NCBI GenBank assembly: GCA_002298605.1
Contig: DBKS01000055.1
Location: forward strand, 47,251 to 111,250
Source of the DNA: Bifidobacterium sp. UBA744
Lineage (GTDB): Bacteria; Actinomycetota; Actinomycetes; Actinomycetales; Bifidobacteriaceae
Direction: 5' to 3'
Length of the DNA stretch: 64,000 bases
Part shown: positions 18,976 to 28,138 of the stretch, piece after piece
Layout: every line of letters begins with the position of its first letter
Position numbering within the stretch: position 1 is the stretch's first letter
Notes under the pieces: model-generated
Database searches by the model: none
Told to the model about the DNA's origin: nothing
Seen by the model: only the letters and a program-made list of their open reading frames with translations
Position numbers and translations under genes: made by a program

Positions 18976-20126
18976 GCCTGTGACTCCTTCTTCTCGTTGG
19001 CGGACGGGGCGCCGGCCACGACCATGGCTCGGTCGATCTCCTCGTCGCCGCGCATGGCTAGCTTGCCGTCGACAATGAAATGCGTCAGCGTGTCGGCAAG
19101 GTTGCGGGCCGCCAGGTTGGACGCGGTGGTCGCCACGCCGCTCGCCAGATCGGGCGCGCCGATCAGCGTGACGCCATGTTCGGTGACCACGGTTTCATTC
19201 GGCTTGGACCCATCCACATTGCCGCCCAGATCACTGGCGGCGCAATCGACGATCACGGCGCCGCGCTTCAAACCGTCGACGCCGGTCTTGGTGAGCAGCA
19301 CCGGCGGCTTGCGGCCGGGAACCTTTGCCGTGGTGATGACCACGTCGAAGCCCGCGGCCTTCTCGTCGACGGCAGCCTGCTGGGCCGCCTGCTCCTCCGG
19401 GGTCAGCGCGCGCGCGTAGCCGCCCTCTCCCTGGCCCTTGGAGAAATCAAGGCCCAGATCAAGGAACTTGGCGCCCAGCGACTCGACCTCGCCCTTCGAA
19501 GCCGGGCGAACATCGTACGCGGTCACCACGGCCCCCAGGCGCTTGGCGGTGCCGATGGCCTGCAAACCGGCGATGCCGGCGCCGAGGATCAGCACCTTCG
19601 CCGGACGGATGGTCCCGGCGGCGGTGGTCATCATCGGGAAGAACGAACCATAGGCGTTGGCAGCCAGCAAGGCCGCCTTGTAGCCCATCACCGAGTTTTG
19701 GGAAGTCATCTCATCCATCGACTGGGCGCTGGACAGCTGACGCGGCAGCTTCTCCATGGCAACCGCGGTAACGCCTTTGGATTCCAACGCGGCAACGTAG
19801 TCGGCGTCGGTGAACGACCCGAGCATGCCGATCACCCACGAGCCGGCAGGAATGCGGTCAAGCATTTCGTCTGCGGGCCGTCCGAGGAAACCGAACACCT
19901 GGGCCTGGGCGAGAATCTCATCTCTCGACGCAACGGTCGCGCCGGCCTTCGCGTAATCATCGTCAGCAAATTGCGCGGCTGCACCGGCACCGGATTCGAT
20001 AAGACAAGACACGCCGCTCCTGGCGAGCCTGGTAACCAGTTCCGGAGTCAAAGCCACGCGGGATTCGCGGTCATTCGTCTCATTGAAGACGCCATAGACC
20101 ACGGTGGCTGTCGTGGGCTGAGCCAT
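18972..20126 (-). CDS. pntAA: NAD(P) transhydrogenase, alpha-1 subunit (NAD-binding)
   Basis: A 384-residue soluble domain I, related to alanine dehydrogenase. Visible are NDRESRVALTPELV, MEKLPRQLSSAQSMDEMTSQ, the Rossmann glycines in VLILGAGIAGLQAIG, the mobile-loop region VVITTAKVPGRKPPVLLT and GAVIVDCAASDLGGN. It binds NAD(H) and docks on the membrane subunits coded next. First gene of the operon. It is divergent from the acyl-CoA ligase gene, so a promoter lies in 20127-20350. In an organism without a full respiratory chain the proton gradient would come from the ATP synthase. Confidence 0.96.
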   Translation of the reverse strand: MAQPTTATVVYGVFNETNDRESRVALTPELVTRLARSGVSCLIESGAGAAAQFADDDYAKAGATVASRDEILAQAQVFGFLGRPADEMLDRIPAGSWVIGMLGSFTDADYVAALESKGVTAVAMEKLPRQLSSAQSMDEMTSQNSVMGYKAALLAANAYGSFFPMMTTAAGTIRPAKVLILGAGIAGLQAIGTAKRLGAVVTAYDVRPASKGEVESLGAKFLDLGLDFSKGQGEGGYARALTPEEQAAQQAAVDEKAAGFDVVITTAKVPGRKPPVLLTKTGVDGLKRGAVIVDCAASDLGGNVDGSKPNETVVTEHGVTLIGAPDLASGVATTASNLAARNLADTLTHFIVDGKLAMRGDEEIDRAMVVAGAPSANEKKESQA

Positions 20127-20350
20127 AATCGAGCCATTCCTTTCGTGTGGATTTCAATTCCGCTCGACAGTGTAATGGATCGACGCGAGCTTGATGCGCG
20201 ATGGTCCATAAACAGCGGCTCCCCAAACTGTCCATTCAGCTGTGCCACACACTGCGTTTCCTACGGTTGCGTAAGGTGACGAGTCGAATCGAAGAGGCTA
20301 CACTGCTTCCAAGAAGAAGGCGTCAAACGCAGTTATTCAAGGAGAATGTC
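20127..20350. promoter_or_regulatory. Divergent promoter region pntAA / acyl-CoA ligase
   Basis: A 224-base region between divergent genes. For the plus-strand gene a candidate promoter is GTGACG (20276-20281), 17 bases, TACACT (20299-20304), each 4 of 6 matches to consensus. No promoter for pntAA was picked out with confidence. Confidence 0.4.
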
Positions 20351-22387
20351 GTGTCAATTATGAATTCGCTCAAGGAACGGACGGCCAGCCTCACCAGGAA
20401 GGCCCTCAGGCTCGGAGGCGATTTCGCGCACCCCATCAGCGACGACAACTCCAACCTTCCCGACTATGTATCCGACGAACAGATCGAGGCCCACAATGAG
20501 GAGATCACGCTGCCTCATACCGACGAATGGGGCCCGGACCACCCGACCAACACCTTCATCGATCCCGCAACCGGGCTGCTGACCACCGAAACCATCGGCA
20601 ACGCCCCGCTGGACGAAGGCACGTCCATTTACGACATCTACGCCGACCGCGCGCGGCGTATGGGCGACGACCCGTTGTACACCTATAAATCAGGCGATTC
20701 ATGGACCACGAAAACCGCGAACGAATTCCTCGCCGAGGTGAGGGCCGTGGCCAAGGGCCTGATCCACTATGGCCTTGCCAAAGGCGACGGCGTGGCCTTC
20801 ATGTGCAAGACCTCATACGAATGGGATGTGGCCGACGCCGCGGTCATGGCCTGTGGCGGCGTGCTCGCGACCATCTACGACACCGATTCGGCCGAGCAGA
20901 TCCGCAACATCGTCAACAATTCCGACGCGCGGCTGCTGATCGTTCAGACCACCGGCATGCGGGACAAGGCCGACGGCGCCGTTGAGGAATGCGTCTCGCT
21001 CGAGCACATCATCTGTTTGGAAACCGGCGGCCTGGACGAGCTGAAGGCCTACGGGGAATCCGTCAGCGACACCGAACTGGACGCCCGCATCGATTCGGTG
21101 AAGAAGACCGACCTGTGCTCCATCGTCTACACCTCCGGCTCCACCGCCGCGCCCAAGGGCGTGGAAATGACGCATGAGCATTACTGCCAGACCGCCCTGA
21201 ACCTGCCCGACTACATGCCCGAACTGCTGCACGACAAGAACAAGTCCATCCTGCTGTTCCTGCCGCAGGCCCACTCCTTCGCGCGGGCCATCAACTACAT
21301 TGTCGCCGCATCCAACCTGCGCATCTATATCGCCCAGGGCATTTCCACGCTGATCGCGGACATGCAGGTGGCACGGCCGTCCGTGATGATCGTGGTTCCC
21401 CGCGTACTGGAAAAGGTGTATAACGCCGCCTCGCAAAAGGCCGGTCACGGCGCCAAGGGCATGGCGTTCGCAGCCGCCGTGGTGGCCGCGCAGAACTACA
21501 TGGCCGAGGTCAGCGACCGAGGCAGGGCCAGTGTCGTCACCAAGGCCAAGCGCGCGGCCTTCGACCCCGCGGTGTACCAGTCGCTGCGCCAGGCGCTGGG
21601 CGGTCGCGCCGAATGGATCGTCTGCGGCGGCGCCCCGCTGGATCCGGAGCTCATGTCGTTTTTCCGCGGCGCCAAAGTGCCTGTATACGAGGGCTATGGC
21701 CTTACCGAAACCACCGCTCCCTGCGCGTTCAGCCCGCTTGGGGTTCCATTCCACCAGGGTTCAGTGGGCGTCGCCTTCCCCGGTTTCCAATTGCGCATTT
21801 CCGAAGAGGGCGAGATTCAGGTCAAAGGCCGCGCGGTATTCCACCGATACCACAAGAACGAGGAGGCCACCGAAGACGCCTTCACCAAAGACGGCTGGTA
21901 CGCCACGGGCGATCTCGGTAGGATCGACGACGATGGTTTTCTCTACATCACCGGTCGCAAGAAGGATCTCATCATTACCGCAGGCGGCAAAAACGTCTCC
22001 CCCGGGCCCATCGAGGAAGTGATCCAGCGTTGCGAAATCGTATCGCAGGCCTTGGTGCTGGGCGACAAGCGACCGTTCATTTCGGCCCTGATCACCCTTG
22101 ACGAGCAGACATTGCGCCCATGGCTGGATTCCAAGGGGCTGGACCGGGACATGCCCATGGAGCAGGCCGCGCAAAACGCCGCGGTGAGGGCCGAAGTGCA
22201 GAAATACGTCGATCTGGCCAACGAAGGGGTCTCCCGGGCTGAATCCGTCCGAAAGTTCATTATTCTGCCGGAGGAATTCACCCAGGAGAACGGTTTGATG
22301 ACCGCGTCGATGAAGGTGATCCGCCCGAAGGTCATCGCCCGCTACACGCAGCTGCTCAACACCCGGATGTACACCAAGAGGAAATGA
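20351..22387 (+). CDS. fadD: Long-chain acyl-CoA synthetase (AMP-forming)
   Basis: A 678-residue adenylate-forming enzyme that activates fatty acids to acyl-CoA via acyl-AMP. Motifs in order: P-loop YTSGSTAAPKGVEMTH, LLFLPQAHSFARAINY, GYGLTETTAPCAFSPL, YATGDLGRIDDDGFLYITG and the C-terminal lysine region RKKDLIITAGGKNVSPGPIE. The pattern is that of the long FAA1/FadD15-like bacterial group. The start is GTG at 20351 with AAGGAG 6 bases upstream; the ATG nine bases further is in frame and also possible. Bifidobacteria do not degrade fatty acids by beta-oxidation, so incorporation of exogenous fatty acids into lipid is the more likely use (inference). Confidence 0.93.
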   Translation: MSIMNSLKERTASLTRKALRLGGDFAHPISDDNSNLPDYVSDEQIEAHNEEITLPHTDEWGPDHPTNTFIDPATGLLTTETIGNAPLDEGTSIYDIYADRARRMGDDPLYTYKSGDSWTTKTANEFLAEVRAVAKGLIHYGLAKGDGVAFMCKTSYEWDVADAAVMACGGVLATIYDTDSAEQIRNIVNNSDARLLIVQTTGMRDKADGAVEECVSLEHIICLETGGLDELKAYGESVSDTELDARIDSVKKTDLCSIVYTSGSTAAPKGVEMTHEHYCQTALNLPDYMPELLHDKNKSILLFLPQAHSFARAINYIVAASNLRIYIAQGISTLIADMQVARPSVMIVVPRVLEKVYNAASQKAGHGAKGMAFAAAVVAAQNYMAEVSDRGRASVVTKAKRAAFDPAVYQSLRQALGGRAEWIVCGGAPLDPELMSFFRGAKVPVYEGYGLTETTAPCAFSPLGVPFHQGSVGVAFPGFQLRISEEGEIQVKGRAVFHRYHKNEEATEDAFTKDGWYATGDLGRIDDDGFLYITGRKKDLIITAGGKNVSPGPIEEVIQRCEIVSQALVLGDKRPFISALITLDEQTLRPWLDSKGLDRDMPMEQAAQNAAVRAEVQKYVDLANEGVSRAESVRKFIILPEEFTQENGLMTASMKVIRPKVIARYTQLLNTRMYTKRK

Positions 22388-22438
22388 CGCGAGATCGCGA
22401 CGGATCCCGAAGCAGCTTGGGACGGCGAACGGTTTCGG

Positions 22439-23407
22439 TCAGAAACCGAGCCTCTCAAGTTGTTTCGGATCCGACTGCCATCCCTTGGCCACCTTCACGT
22501 GGAGATCAAGCCTGGCCTTCTGTCCGACGATGCGGTTGACGGGGGTTCTCAGCTTCTTCTTGACGTACACAAGATTCTGCGCACCCTTGCCGATAATGAT
22601 CGGCTTCTGCGAATCACGCTCCACATAAATGGACACGTTCACCTGCGCCTTGCCGTCGTATGCCTCTCCGGTCTCGTTGTCGGAGGGGTAGTCGATGGAA
22701 TCGACGACCACCGCCAGCGAGTGGGGCAGCTCGTCGTCAAGACGCTCGAGGAGCGCACCGCGGACCAATTCGGCAATGGTGTCCTCGGGCCGCTCCTCGC
22801 TGATCTGGTCCTCCGGGTACATCTGCGGGCCTTCCGGGGTGTGCTCGATCAGGACGTTCCGCACTTCCGCGAGATTGTCGTCCTTCAGCGCGCTCACCGG
22901 CACGATATCCGCGAAATCGGCGAACTCGTTGAGTTCGATGAGTTTCGACACGAGCTCCTCGCGGGACAGCATGTCGATTTTGGTGAGGATGGCGATCAGC
23001 GGGATCTTCCACTTCCAGGTTCCGTCATCGCGCCTGGTGGCGAAATCGGAGCGCAGACGAGACAGAATGCGCCTGTCCCCCGGACCGATTTTCTGATCGC
23101 CGGGCAGCAGGAAGGCGACCATATCGACGTCGGACAGCGATTCCTCGACGACATCGTTGAGTCGCTGGCCAAGCAGGGTCCGGGGACGATGGATGCCGGG
23201 GGTGTCGACCAGCACCAGCTGGGCGTGGTCAGTGGTGAGAATACCGCGAATCGCCTTGCGAGTCGTTTCCGGCCGTGACGAGGCGATGGCTATATGCGAA
23301 CCAATCAGCGCATTGATCAACGTGGATTTGCCTACATTGGGGCGTCCCACCACCGCCACGAATCCGGATCGGTATGGCTGTTCGGTTAGGTTTTCGCTAT
23401 CGTTCAT
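22439..23407 (-). CDS. era: GTPase Era
   Basis: A 322-residue ribosome-assembly GTPase. G1 is GRPNVGKST, G3 is DTPGIHRPR and G4 is TKID; the N-terminal domain is followed by the KH RNA-binding domain (IIIGKGAQNLVYVKKKLRTPV), which binds the 3' end of 16S rRNA. The ATG at 23407 overlaps the end of the CorC-like gene by 11 bases; further upstream in-frame ATGs would run deep into that gene. It is the last gene of the phoH-ybeY-CorC-era cluster, a conserved set for 16S maturation. Confidence 0.97.
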   Translation of the reverse strand: MNDSENLTEQPYRSGFVAVVGRPNVGKSTLINALIGSHIAIASSRPETTRKAIRGILTTDHAQLVLVDTPGIHRPRTLLGQRLNDVVEESLSDVDMVAFLLPGDQKIGPGDRRILSRLRSDFATRRDDGTWKWKIPLIAILTKIDMLSREELVSKLIELNEFADFADIVPVSALKDDNLAEVRNVLIEHTPEGPQMYPEDQISEERPEDTIAELVRGALLERLDDELPHSLAVVVDSIDYPSDNETGEAYDGKAQVNVSIYVERDSQKPIIIGKGAQNLVYVKKKLRTPVNRIVGQKARLDLHVKVAKGWQSDPKQLERLGF

Positions 23408-24845
23408 CACTGTCCTTGTCGTTATGCTGATCGGCGGTATCGCCATCATCCTCACTGGATATGGGGGAAGTATCATTCAATCCCGCGGGCTCGACGAGAA
23501 TCGTCGAAACCTTCTTGCGGCGGCCGGCGGAGTCGATGGCGGTGAGTTTCAACCCACGCGTGACGGCTGAGGCGCCCACGATCGGGACGCGCCCCAAAGC
23601 CTTGGTCAACAGACCATAGACGGTGTCCACATCATCCTCGTCCATATCGATTTCGAACAATTCCTCAAGATCCGCGATCGGGGTTCTGGCGGGCAGCTTC
23701 CATACCCGATCGCCAACCTGCTCCGGTTCGCTGTGCTGCGTGTGGTCGTGCTCGTCCTCCAACTCGCCGACGATCTGCTCGATCGTGTCCTCGATGGTGA
23801 CCAAACCAGCGATACCGCCATATTCGTCCACGACAACCGCCACATGCTGACGCTGCTTCTGCATCTGATGGAACAGGTCGTCCACGGGTTTGGATTCGGG
23901 CACCAGCAACGGGTCGCGCACGATGGATTCCACAGGTCGCGACATCGCCGAGGGATTGAACGAGGTGGCGCGCACAGCGTCCTTGAGATAGGCGACGCCA
24001 ATAAGATCGTCCACGTCCTCGCCGATAACCGGTATGCGCGAAAATCCCGAGCGCGAGCATAATTTCAGCATGGACGACAGCGTCCGCTGTTTCTCGATGC
24101 AGATCATATCAGTGCGCGGCACCATGATCTCCCGCGTCAGGGTCTCCGATAGCGTGAGCACGTTGCGCAGCATCTCCGACACCTCCGGATCGATGTCGCT
24201 TGATTCCACCAAGCGGTCGATCATGGCCCGCCCCTGCTCAAGCTGCATCTTCTCGAGCTCTTCCTCGTCGGACAGCTCCGCTTCGCGAGCGATGCGCTTG
24301 CTCATCGAATCCGAGCCTATGCGGGCGAACGGGGTCAGTGCCACGGCAACGCCCACGACGCGCTGATGCTTCAGCATCACATCGGTCGGCTTCAACGAAC
24401 CGGCCATCCGCGGACGCATCAGCACCGAAACCACGCCGACCAGCAGTGCGAAGACGAAACCCGCAAGGCTCTCCGCCCAGATCGGGGCCCCCAGCAGCTG
24501 CGCCACGGCGGCCACCAGGGCGCCATCCAGAATATTGCACACAATGCGGAAGAAGGCACATGATCCGGAAGTGGCGGAACGGTCGATAATGTAGCGCTGC
24601 ACCTTGTGAATCGCATCGACGCGCTTCATGCGATTGAACGGCGACAGTTCATTGTCGGTCTGAATCTCAAGAATCAGATTATTGAGGCTGGCCCGCGTGA
24701 CCCTGGCCACGGCCCCCTCCGCGGAGGCCATGGAAAGCGACAGCCAAACCAGCAGCAGGGCAACGACAATCAGTACGACAATAATGGCCAATATGGAGGG
24801 GTCTATCATCGAGTATTCGTCAACTCCCAACAATCCAAGATCCAT
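23397..24845 (-). CDS. CorC/HlyC-like transporter-associated protein (CNNM + CBS domains)
   Basis: A 482-residue membrane protein. It has an N-terminal CNNM (DUF21) domain with helices starting ILAIIVVLIVVALLLVWLSL and a second membrane region (ILDGALVAAVAQLLGAPIW). A pair of CBS domains follows (MVPRTDMICIEKQRTL; VVDEYGGIAGLVTIEDTIEQ) and then a CorC_HlyC domain (DLEELFEIDMDEDDVDTVYG). The family is linked to magnesium/cobalt efflux or resistance; older names call it haemolysin. The start is uncertain: ATG 24845 is chosen, with ATG 24809 or a TTG at 24896 touching the ybeY stop as alternatives. It overlaps era by 11 bases. Confidence 0.88.
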   Translation of the reverse strand: MDLGLLGVDEYSMIDPSILAIIVVLIVVALLLVWLSLSMASAEGAVARVTRASLNNLILEIQTDNELSPFNRMKRVDAIHKVQRYIIDRSATSGSCAFFRIVCNILDGALVAAVAQLLGAPIWAESLAGFVFALLVGVVSVLMRPRMAGSLKPTDVMLKHQRVVGVAVALTPFARIGSDSMSKRIAREAELSDEEELEKMQLEQGRAMIDRLVESSDIDPEVSEMLRNVLTLSETLTREIMVPRTDMICIEKQRTLSSMLKLCSRSGFSRIPVIGEDVDDLIGVAYLKDAVRATSFNPSAMSRPVESIVRDPLLVPESKPVDDLFHQMQKQRQHVAVVVDEYGGIAGLVTIEDTIEQIVGELEDEHDHTQHSEPEQVGDRVWKLPARTPIADLEELFEIDMDEDDVDTVYGLLTKALGRVPIVGASAVTRGLKLTAIDSAGRRKKVSTILVEPAGLNDTSPISSEDDGDTADQHNDKDSDER

Positions 24846-24892
24846 GCGTTGATTGATTATAAGCTTCGCGGGCCGTCGCGGCAAAGCCGCTT

Positions 24893-25429
24893 TCAATGCC
24901 GCCGAGACTTGTTCGAAGCGTCATATTGAGCCAGCAGATCCGGCGACCCCTCCGGCAGAACCGCCATGGGCATGGCGCCCGGACGCAATGCGAGGAACGT
25001 GAGCAGCAGCTGGCGCTGGAGACCGAACATCTGACGCTCCTGTTCGGCATTGACATGGTCGTATCCCAGCAGGTGCAGGATGCCGTGAATGGTGAGCAGC
25101 AGCATCTCCTCCATGGTGGAATGCCCGGCGGCGGCGGCCTGCTGAGCCGCCACGTACGGGCAGATCACGATATCGCCGAGCACACCCTCGACCGGGGTCT
25201 TGCCGTCGCCCGGGCGCAGTTCGTCCATCGGAAAGCTCATGACGTCGGTGGGGCCCTCCAGACTCATCCAGCGCATATGCAGCTGAGCAATCGGCTCGGG
25301 GTCGGAGAAAATGACGGAGAGATCGGATTGCGTGCTCACCCGCATCTGGTCCATGACCCATACACCCAAATCGGAGAAGATTTTGGGATCAATGTTCCAC
25401 GAGGTTTCATTGGTCACTTCAACGCTCAT
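24893..25429 (-). CDS. ybeY: Endoribonuclease YbeY, rRNA maturation
   Basis: A 178-residue metalloprotein. The zinc motif H-x3-H-x5-H is present as [11 protein letters not shown]. The preceding family motif is [11 protein letters not shown]. YbeY acts in 16S rRNA 3' maturation and 70S quality control with Era. The ATG at 25429 (MSVEVTNET) overlaps the phoH stop by 11 bases, which fixes the start; an in-frame ATG at 25477 would reach further into phoH. The C-terminal 30 residues after the zinc site are longer than in E. coli, as in other actinobacteria. Confidence 0.95.
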   Translation of the reverse strand: MSVEVTNETSWNIDPKIFSDLGVWVMDQMRVSTQSDLSVIFSDPEPIAQLHMRWMSLEGPTDVMSFPMDELRPGDGKTPVEGVLGDIVICPYVAAQQAAAAGHSTMEEMLLLTIHGILHLLGYDHVNAEQERQMFGLQRQLLLTFLALRPGAMPMAVLPEGSPDLLAQYDASNKSRRH

Positions 25430-26603
25430 CCGAATCCCGTCCTTGCTGGTCGCCACTCGTATCGGTACGCGGTGCACGAGTCGTCATGCGCCCGGCGCGA
25501 TGACGGGACAGACGACTATGGTCTCCCTCAATCGCCGCGTGTCTATCGTACGCCTCCACGATCCTGCCGACGAGCCGATGCCGCACCACGTCGTCTGCGT
25601 CCAAATGGGCGAAGGCGATGTCGTCGATATCGCCCAGAATGCCCTCGATGGTGGCGAGCCCGGAACGCGGCACCGTCAAATCAACTTGCGACACGTCACC
25701 GGTGATCACCATCTTGGTGTTGAATCCCAGTCGCGTGAGGAACATTTTCATCTGCTGCTCGGTGGTGTTCTGGGCCTCGTCGAGGATCACAAAGGCGTCG
25801 TTCAGCGTGCGGCCACGCATGTAGGCCAGCGGGGCCACCTCGATGGTTCCGTCGTCCATGTAGTACCGCAGCTGATCCGCTCCCAGCATATCGGACAGGG
25901 CGTCATACAGCGGACGCAGATACGGGTCGACCTTGTCGCTCAACGTGCCCGGGAGGAATCCCAGGTTCTCGCCCGCCTCCACGGCCGGACGGGTCAGGAT
26001 GATGCGCCGGATCCGGCGATCCTGGAAGGCCTGCACGGCCTTGGCCACGGCCAGATAGGTTTTTCCGGTTCCCGCAGGTCCGATGGCAAAGGTGATGGTG
26101 TGCGTTTCGATCGCATTGAGATAGGCGATCTGGCCCGCCGTCTTCGCACGGACCGGCACGCCAAGCGCATACGTAACGACTCCGGGGATCTGCACGCGAC
26201 GGCGCCCCTGATCGCGGCGGCCCGCGTCCGCGTCCCGGACATGCTGGGCGCGGCGTCCGGGGTCTCCCATACGCTCCGTACCGCGCTCATGCGCCCTGCC
26301 GGTCGCCTTATGGTGCTGGCTGTTGGGCAGCACCTGCTTGTCCAGGAATCTGCGGACGGTATCCGCGTCCATGGGCGCGCTGTATGCAGCCTGGATGATC
26401 GTATTGATCACGTCCTCCGCCCGGCTGGCCTGCATCTCCGAAGATTTGGAACGGTTGAGAATGGCCACCCGATTGCCCCGCACGATGATCGTCAGATCCG
26501 GAAAGGCCCGTTCCACCTCACGGATCACCTGATCCGCGGGCCCGAGGACGGTTACCGGATTCAGCTCCGGCGGAAGCGTGATGGTGCGTGTCGTCGTCGC
26601 CAA
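25419..26603 (-). CDS. phoH: PhoH-family ATPase
   Basis: A 394-residue PhoH-like protein. An N-terminal KH-like region (about residues 10-75) is followed by the ATPase with Walker A GPAGTGKT (175-182), [13 protein letters not shown], Walker [10 protein letters not shown] and [12 protein letters not shown]. Residues 93-140 form a very Arg/His/Asp-rich, probably disordered insert. The TTG start at 26603 has a strong GGAGGA 5 bases upstream. Biochemical role is poorly defined (RNA-linked nucleoside triphosphatase); genomic context with ybeY and era supports RNA metabolism. Confidence 0.93.
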   Translation of the reverse strand: MATTTRTITLPPELNPVTVLGPADQVIREVERAFPDLTIIVRGNRVAILNRSKSSEMQASRAEDVINTIIQAAYSAPMDADTVRRFLDKQVLPNSQHHKATGRAHERGTERMGDPGRRAQHVRDADAGRRDQGRRRVQIPGVVTYALGVPVRAKTAGQIAYLNAIETHTITFAIGPAGTGKTYLAVAKAVQAFQDRRIRRIILTRPAVEAGENLGFLPGTLSDKVDPYLRPLYDALSDMLGADQLRYYMDDGTIEVAPLAYMRGRTLNDAFVILDEAQNTTEQQMKMFLTRLGFNTKMVITGDVSQVDLTVPRSGLATIEGILGDIDDIAFAHLDADDVVRHRLVGRIVEAYDRHAAIEGDHSRLSRHRAGRMTTRAPRTDTSGDQQGRDSDER

Positions 26604-26618
26604 CGATTCCTCCGATGA

Positions 26619-26957
26619 CTACTCGTCGAGTTTTTCGCCGGTCATCACATGCGCATGCACATGGAACACCGTCTGGCCCGCGTCAAGCCCTGTGTTGAAC
26701 ACCAGTCGGAACGCGCCGTTATAGGTCTTGTCCGCAATGGACTGCGCAACCTCGACCATATGGGCCAGCTGCCCGGCATCCTCCCTGGCCAGCTCGGCCA
26801 CATTCGCATAATGCCGCTTCGGCACCACCAGCACATGAACCTTGGCCTTGGGATTGATGTCCTTGAAGGCATAGGTGGTGTCGTCCTCATACACCTTGCT
26901 GCTCGGGATGCCCCCCGCGATGATCTTGCAGAACAGGCAGTCTTCGGTATCGCTCAT
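26619..26957 (-). CDS. HIT-family nucleotide hydrolase (HINT-like)
   Basis: A 112-residue HIT protein with the catalytic histidine triad HVHAHV near the C-terminus, FCKIIAGGIPSSKVYEDD at the N-terminus and VLVVPKRHYANVAEL centrally. The family hydrolyses adenosine phosphoramidates or related nucleotides. Length is normal for HINT. The ATG has AAGGAGCGCT just upstream. It lies between rsmE and phoH on the same strand, a common actinobacterial neighbourhood. Confidence 0.93.
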   Translation of the reverse strand: MSDTEDCLFCKIIAGGIPSSKVYEDDTTYAFKDINPKAKVHVLVVPKRHYANVAELAREDAGQLAHMVEVAQSIADKTYNGAFRLVFNTGLDAGQTVFHVHAHVMTGEKLDE

Positions 26958-27054
26958 AGCGCTCCTTCGAATCGAGATCGTTTCCGTTCTCCTATGCTAG
27001 GACTTCCGCCGGCCATGATCGTTCTTTGACAAGGTTACGTTTCGAAGAATTCCT

Positions 27055-27849
27055 CTAAAACCTGCCCAGGACCCGCGACAGCAGCGACAATGCCACGGGA
27101 CCGGCGGTCGCGGCACGCAAAATGTTGCGTCCCAGCACACAGACATGCGCTCCGGTCGATTTGAAGGCAGCCGCCTCGTTGTCGCTGATGCCGCCTTCCG
27201 GCCCCACGACCACGTACACGGTGCGGGACCTGCCGTCCGTCAGGCTGGCGTCGGCGAGTTCGCACACCGCTTGTTCGACGCCGTTCCAATCGTTGTCGGC
27301 GTCCTGATGCAGCACCACGACCAGGCCGCCATGCACGCAGGCGCGCCGGCATATCGCCAGCACCCCCTTGGAGCTCACATGGTCGGCGAGCTCCGGCCGC
27401 CACGCCCTGCGGGACTGCTCGGTGGCGGCGTCGAGCACCGCTCCCCATTTGCGATTCGTCTTGCCGTCTTTCCATTTGACAATGGAGCGATCGGCCTGCC
27501 AGGGGATCACCTCGTCCACGCCTATCTGCGTGGCCGCGTCAATGGCCTCCTCGTCACGCCCCTGCTTGGCAAGTGCCTGGATGAGCGCCAGTCTGGTAAC
27601 CGGCCGGGGTTCGCGCCCCACGGCCTGCACGTGAACCACACCCTGCTCCACGTCATCCACCACAGCCCGGATACGCAGACCATGGCCATCGGAAAGCTGC
27701 AGCGTCTCCCCCACACCAATGCGCATTGATTGCAGGGCATGCCGCCGCACCGCGACGGGAAGCTGGATGGTCCAGCCAGTATGCAGCTCATCGGCGTTGA
27801 CTGGCACGCCTTCGGCTGCGGGATCAAAAAGAAACAATGCGTCGGTCAC
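27055..27849 (-). CDS. rsmE: 16S rRNA m3U1498 methyltransferase
   Basis: A 264-residue SPOUT methyltransferase of the RsmE family. N-terminal PUA-like domain (HALQSMRIGVGETLQLSDG), then RLALIQALAKQGRDEEAIDAA, EVIPWQADRSIVKW, EQSRRAWRPEL and the SAM-binding knot motif VVGPEGGISDNEA. It modifies the 30S subunit decoding region. The start is GTG at 27849; no Shine-Dalgarno is obvious, and TAGCAT lies 8 bases upstream, so a leaderless start is possible. Probably the first gene of the rsmE-HIT-phoH-ybeY-CorC-era run. Confidence 0.94.
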   Translation of the reverse strand: MTDALFLFDPAAEGVPVNADELHTGWTIQLPVAVRRHALQSMRIGVGETLQLSDGHGLRIRAVVDDVEQGVVHVQAVGREPRPVTRLALIQALAKQGRDEEAIDAATQIGVDEVIPWQADRSIVKWKDGKTNRKWGAVLDAATEQSRRAWRPELADHVSSKGVLAICRRACVHGGLVVVLHQDADNDWNGVEQAVCELADASLTDGRSRTVYVVVGPEGGISDNEAAAFKSTGAHVCVLGRNILRAATAGPVALSLLSRVLGRF

Positions 27850-27900
27850 ATCCAGCCATGCTACCCGAAACCCTTGCTATTACATGCGACACTCCGCAAA

Positions 27901-27928
27901 TTGCATGATTGTGATTCAATGCTAGACT
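27901..27928 (+). promoter_or_regulatory. Candidate promoter of tRNA-Leu
   Basis: TTGCAT (27901-27906), 16-base spacer, TAGACT (27923-27928), placing the start about 20 bases before the tRNA. Confidence 0.45.
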
Positions 27929-27954
27929 ATTCAATCGTTGTCTCAACGACACCT

Positions 27955-28046
27955 GCCCGGGTGGCGGAATGGTAGACGCGCTAGCTTGAGGTGCTAGTGC
28001 CTATTTTTTAACGGGCGTACGGGTTCAAGTCCCGTCTCGGGCACCA
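27955..28046 (+). tRNA. tRNA-Leu (anticodon GAG)
   Basis: Acceptor arms GCCCGGG (27955-27961) and CTCGGGC (28036-28042) pair with one G-U. The anticodon stem is CTAGC/GCTAG with a 7-base loop TTGAGGT, anticodon GAG, reading CUC/CUU. A long variable arm and GGTTCAAGTCC T-loop mark a class II tRNA. The 3' CCA is encoded (28044-28046). A factor-independent terminator follows. Confidence 0.95.
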
Positions 28047-28052
28047 GACAGA

Positions 28053-28075
28053 CCCCTCGGAAACGAGGGGTTTTT
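28053..28075 (+). terminator. Terminator of tRNA-Leu
   Basis: Stem CCCCTCG/CGAGGGG with loop GAAA (28053-28070), followed by TTTTT (28071-28075): a textbook intrinsic terminator. Confidence 0.93.
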
Positions 28076-28138
28076 CCATATCACCGGCCATGTCGGCAAT
28101 TCGGCGCGCATGGCTGCCGGGCAGCGAGAGGACACGCC

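Noticed and set aside
22429..22446. CGGTTTC-GGTCA-GAAACCG stem at the end of era as fadD terminator
   Set aside because: The stem is short, overlaps the era stop codon and has no T-run directly after it, so it was not listed as a terminator.
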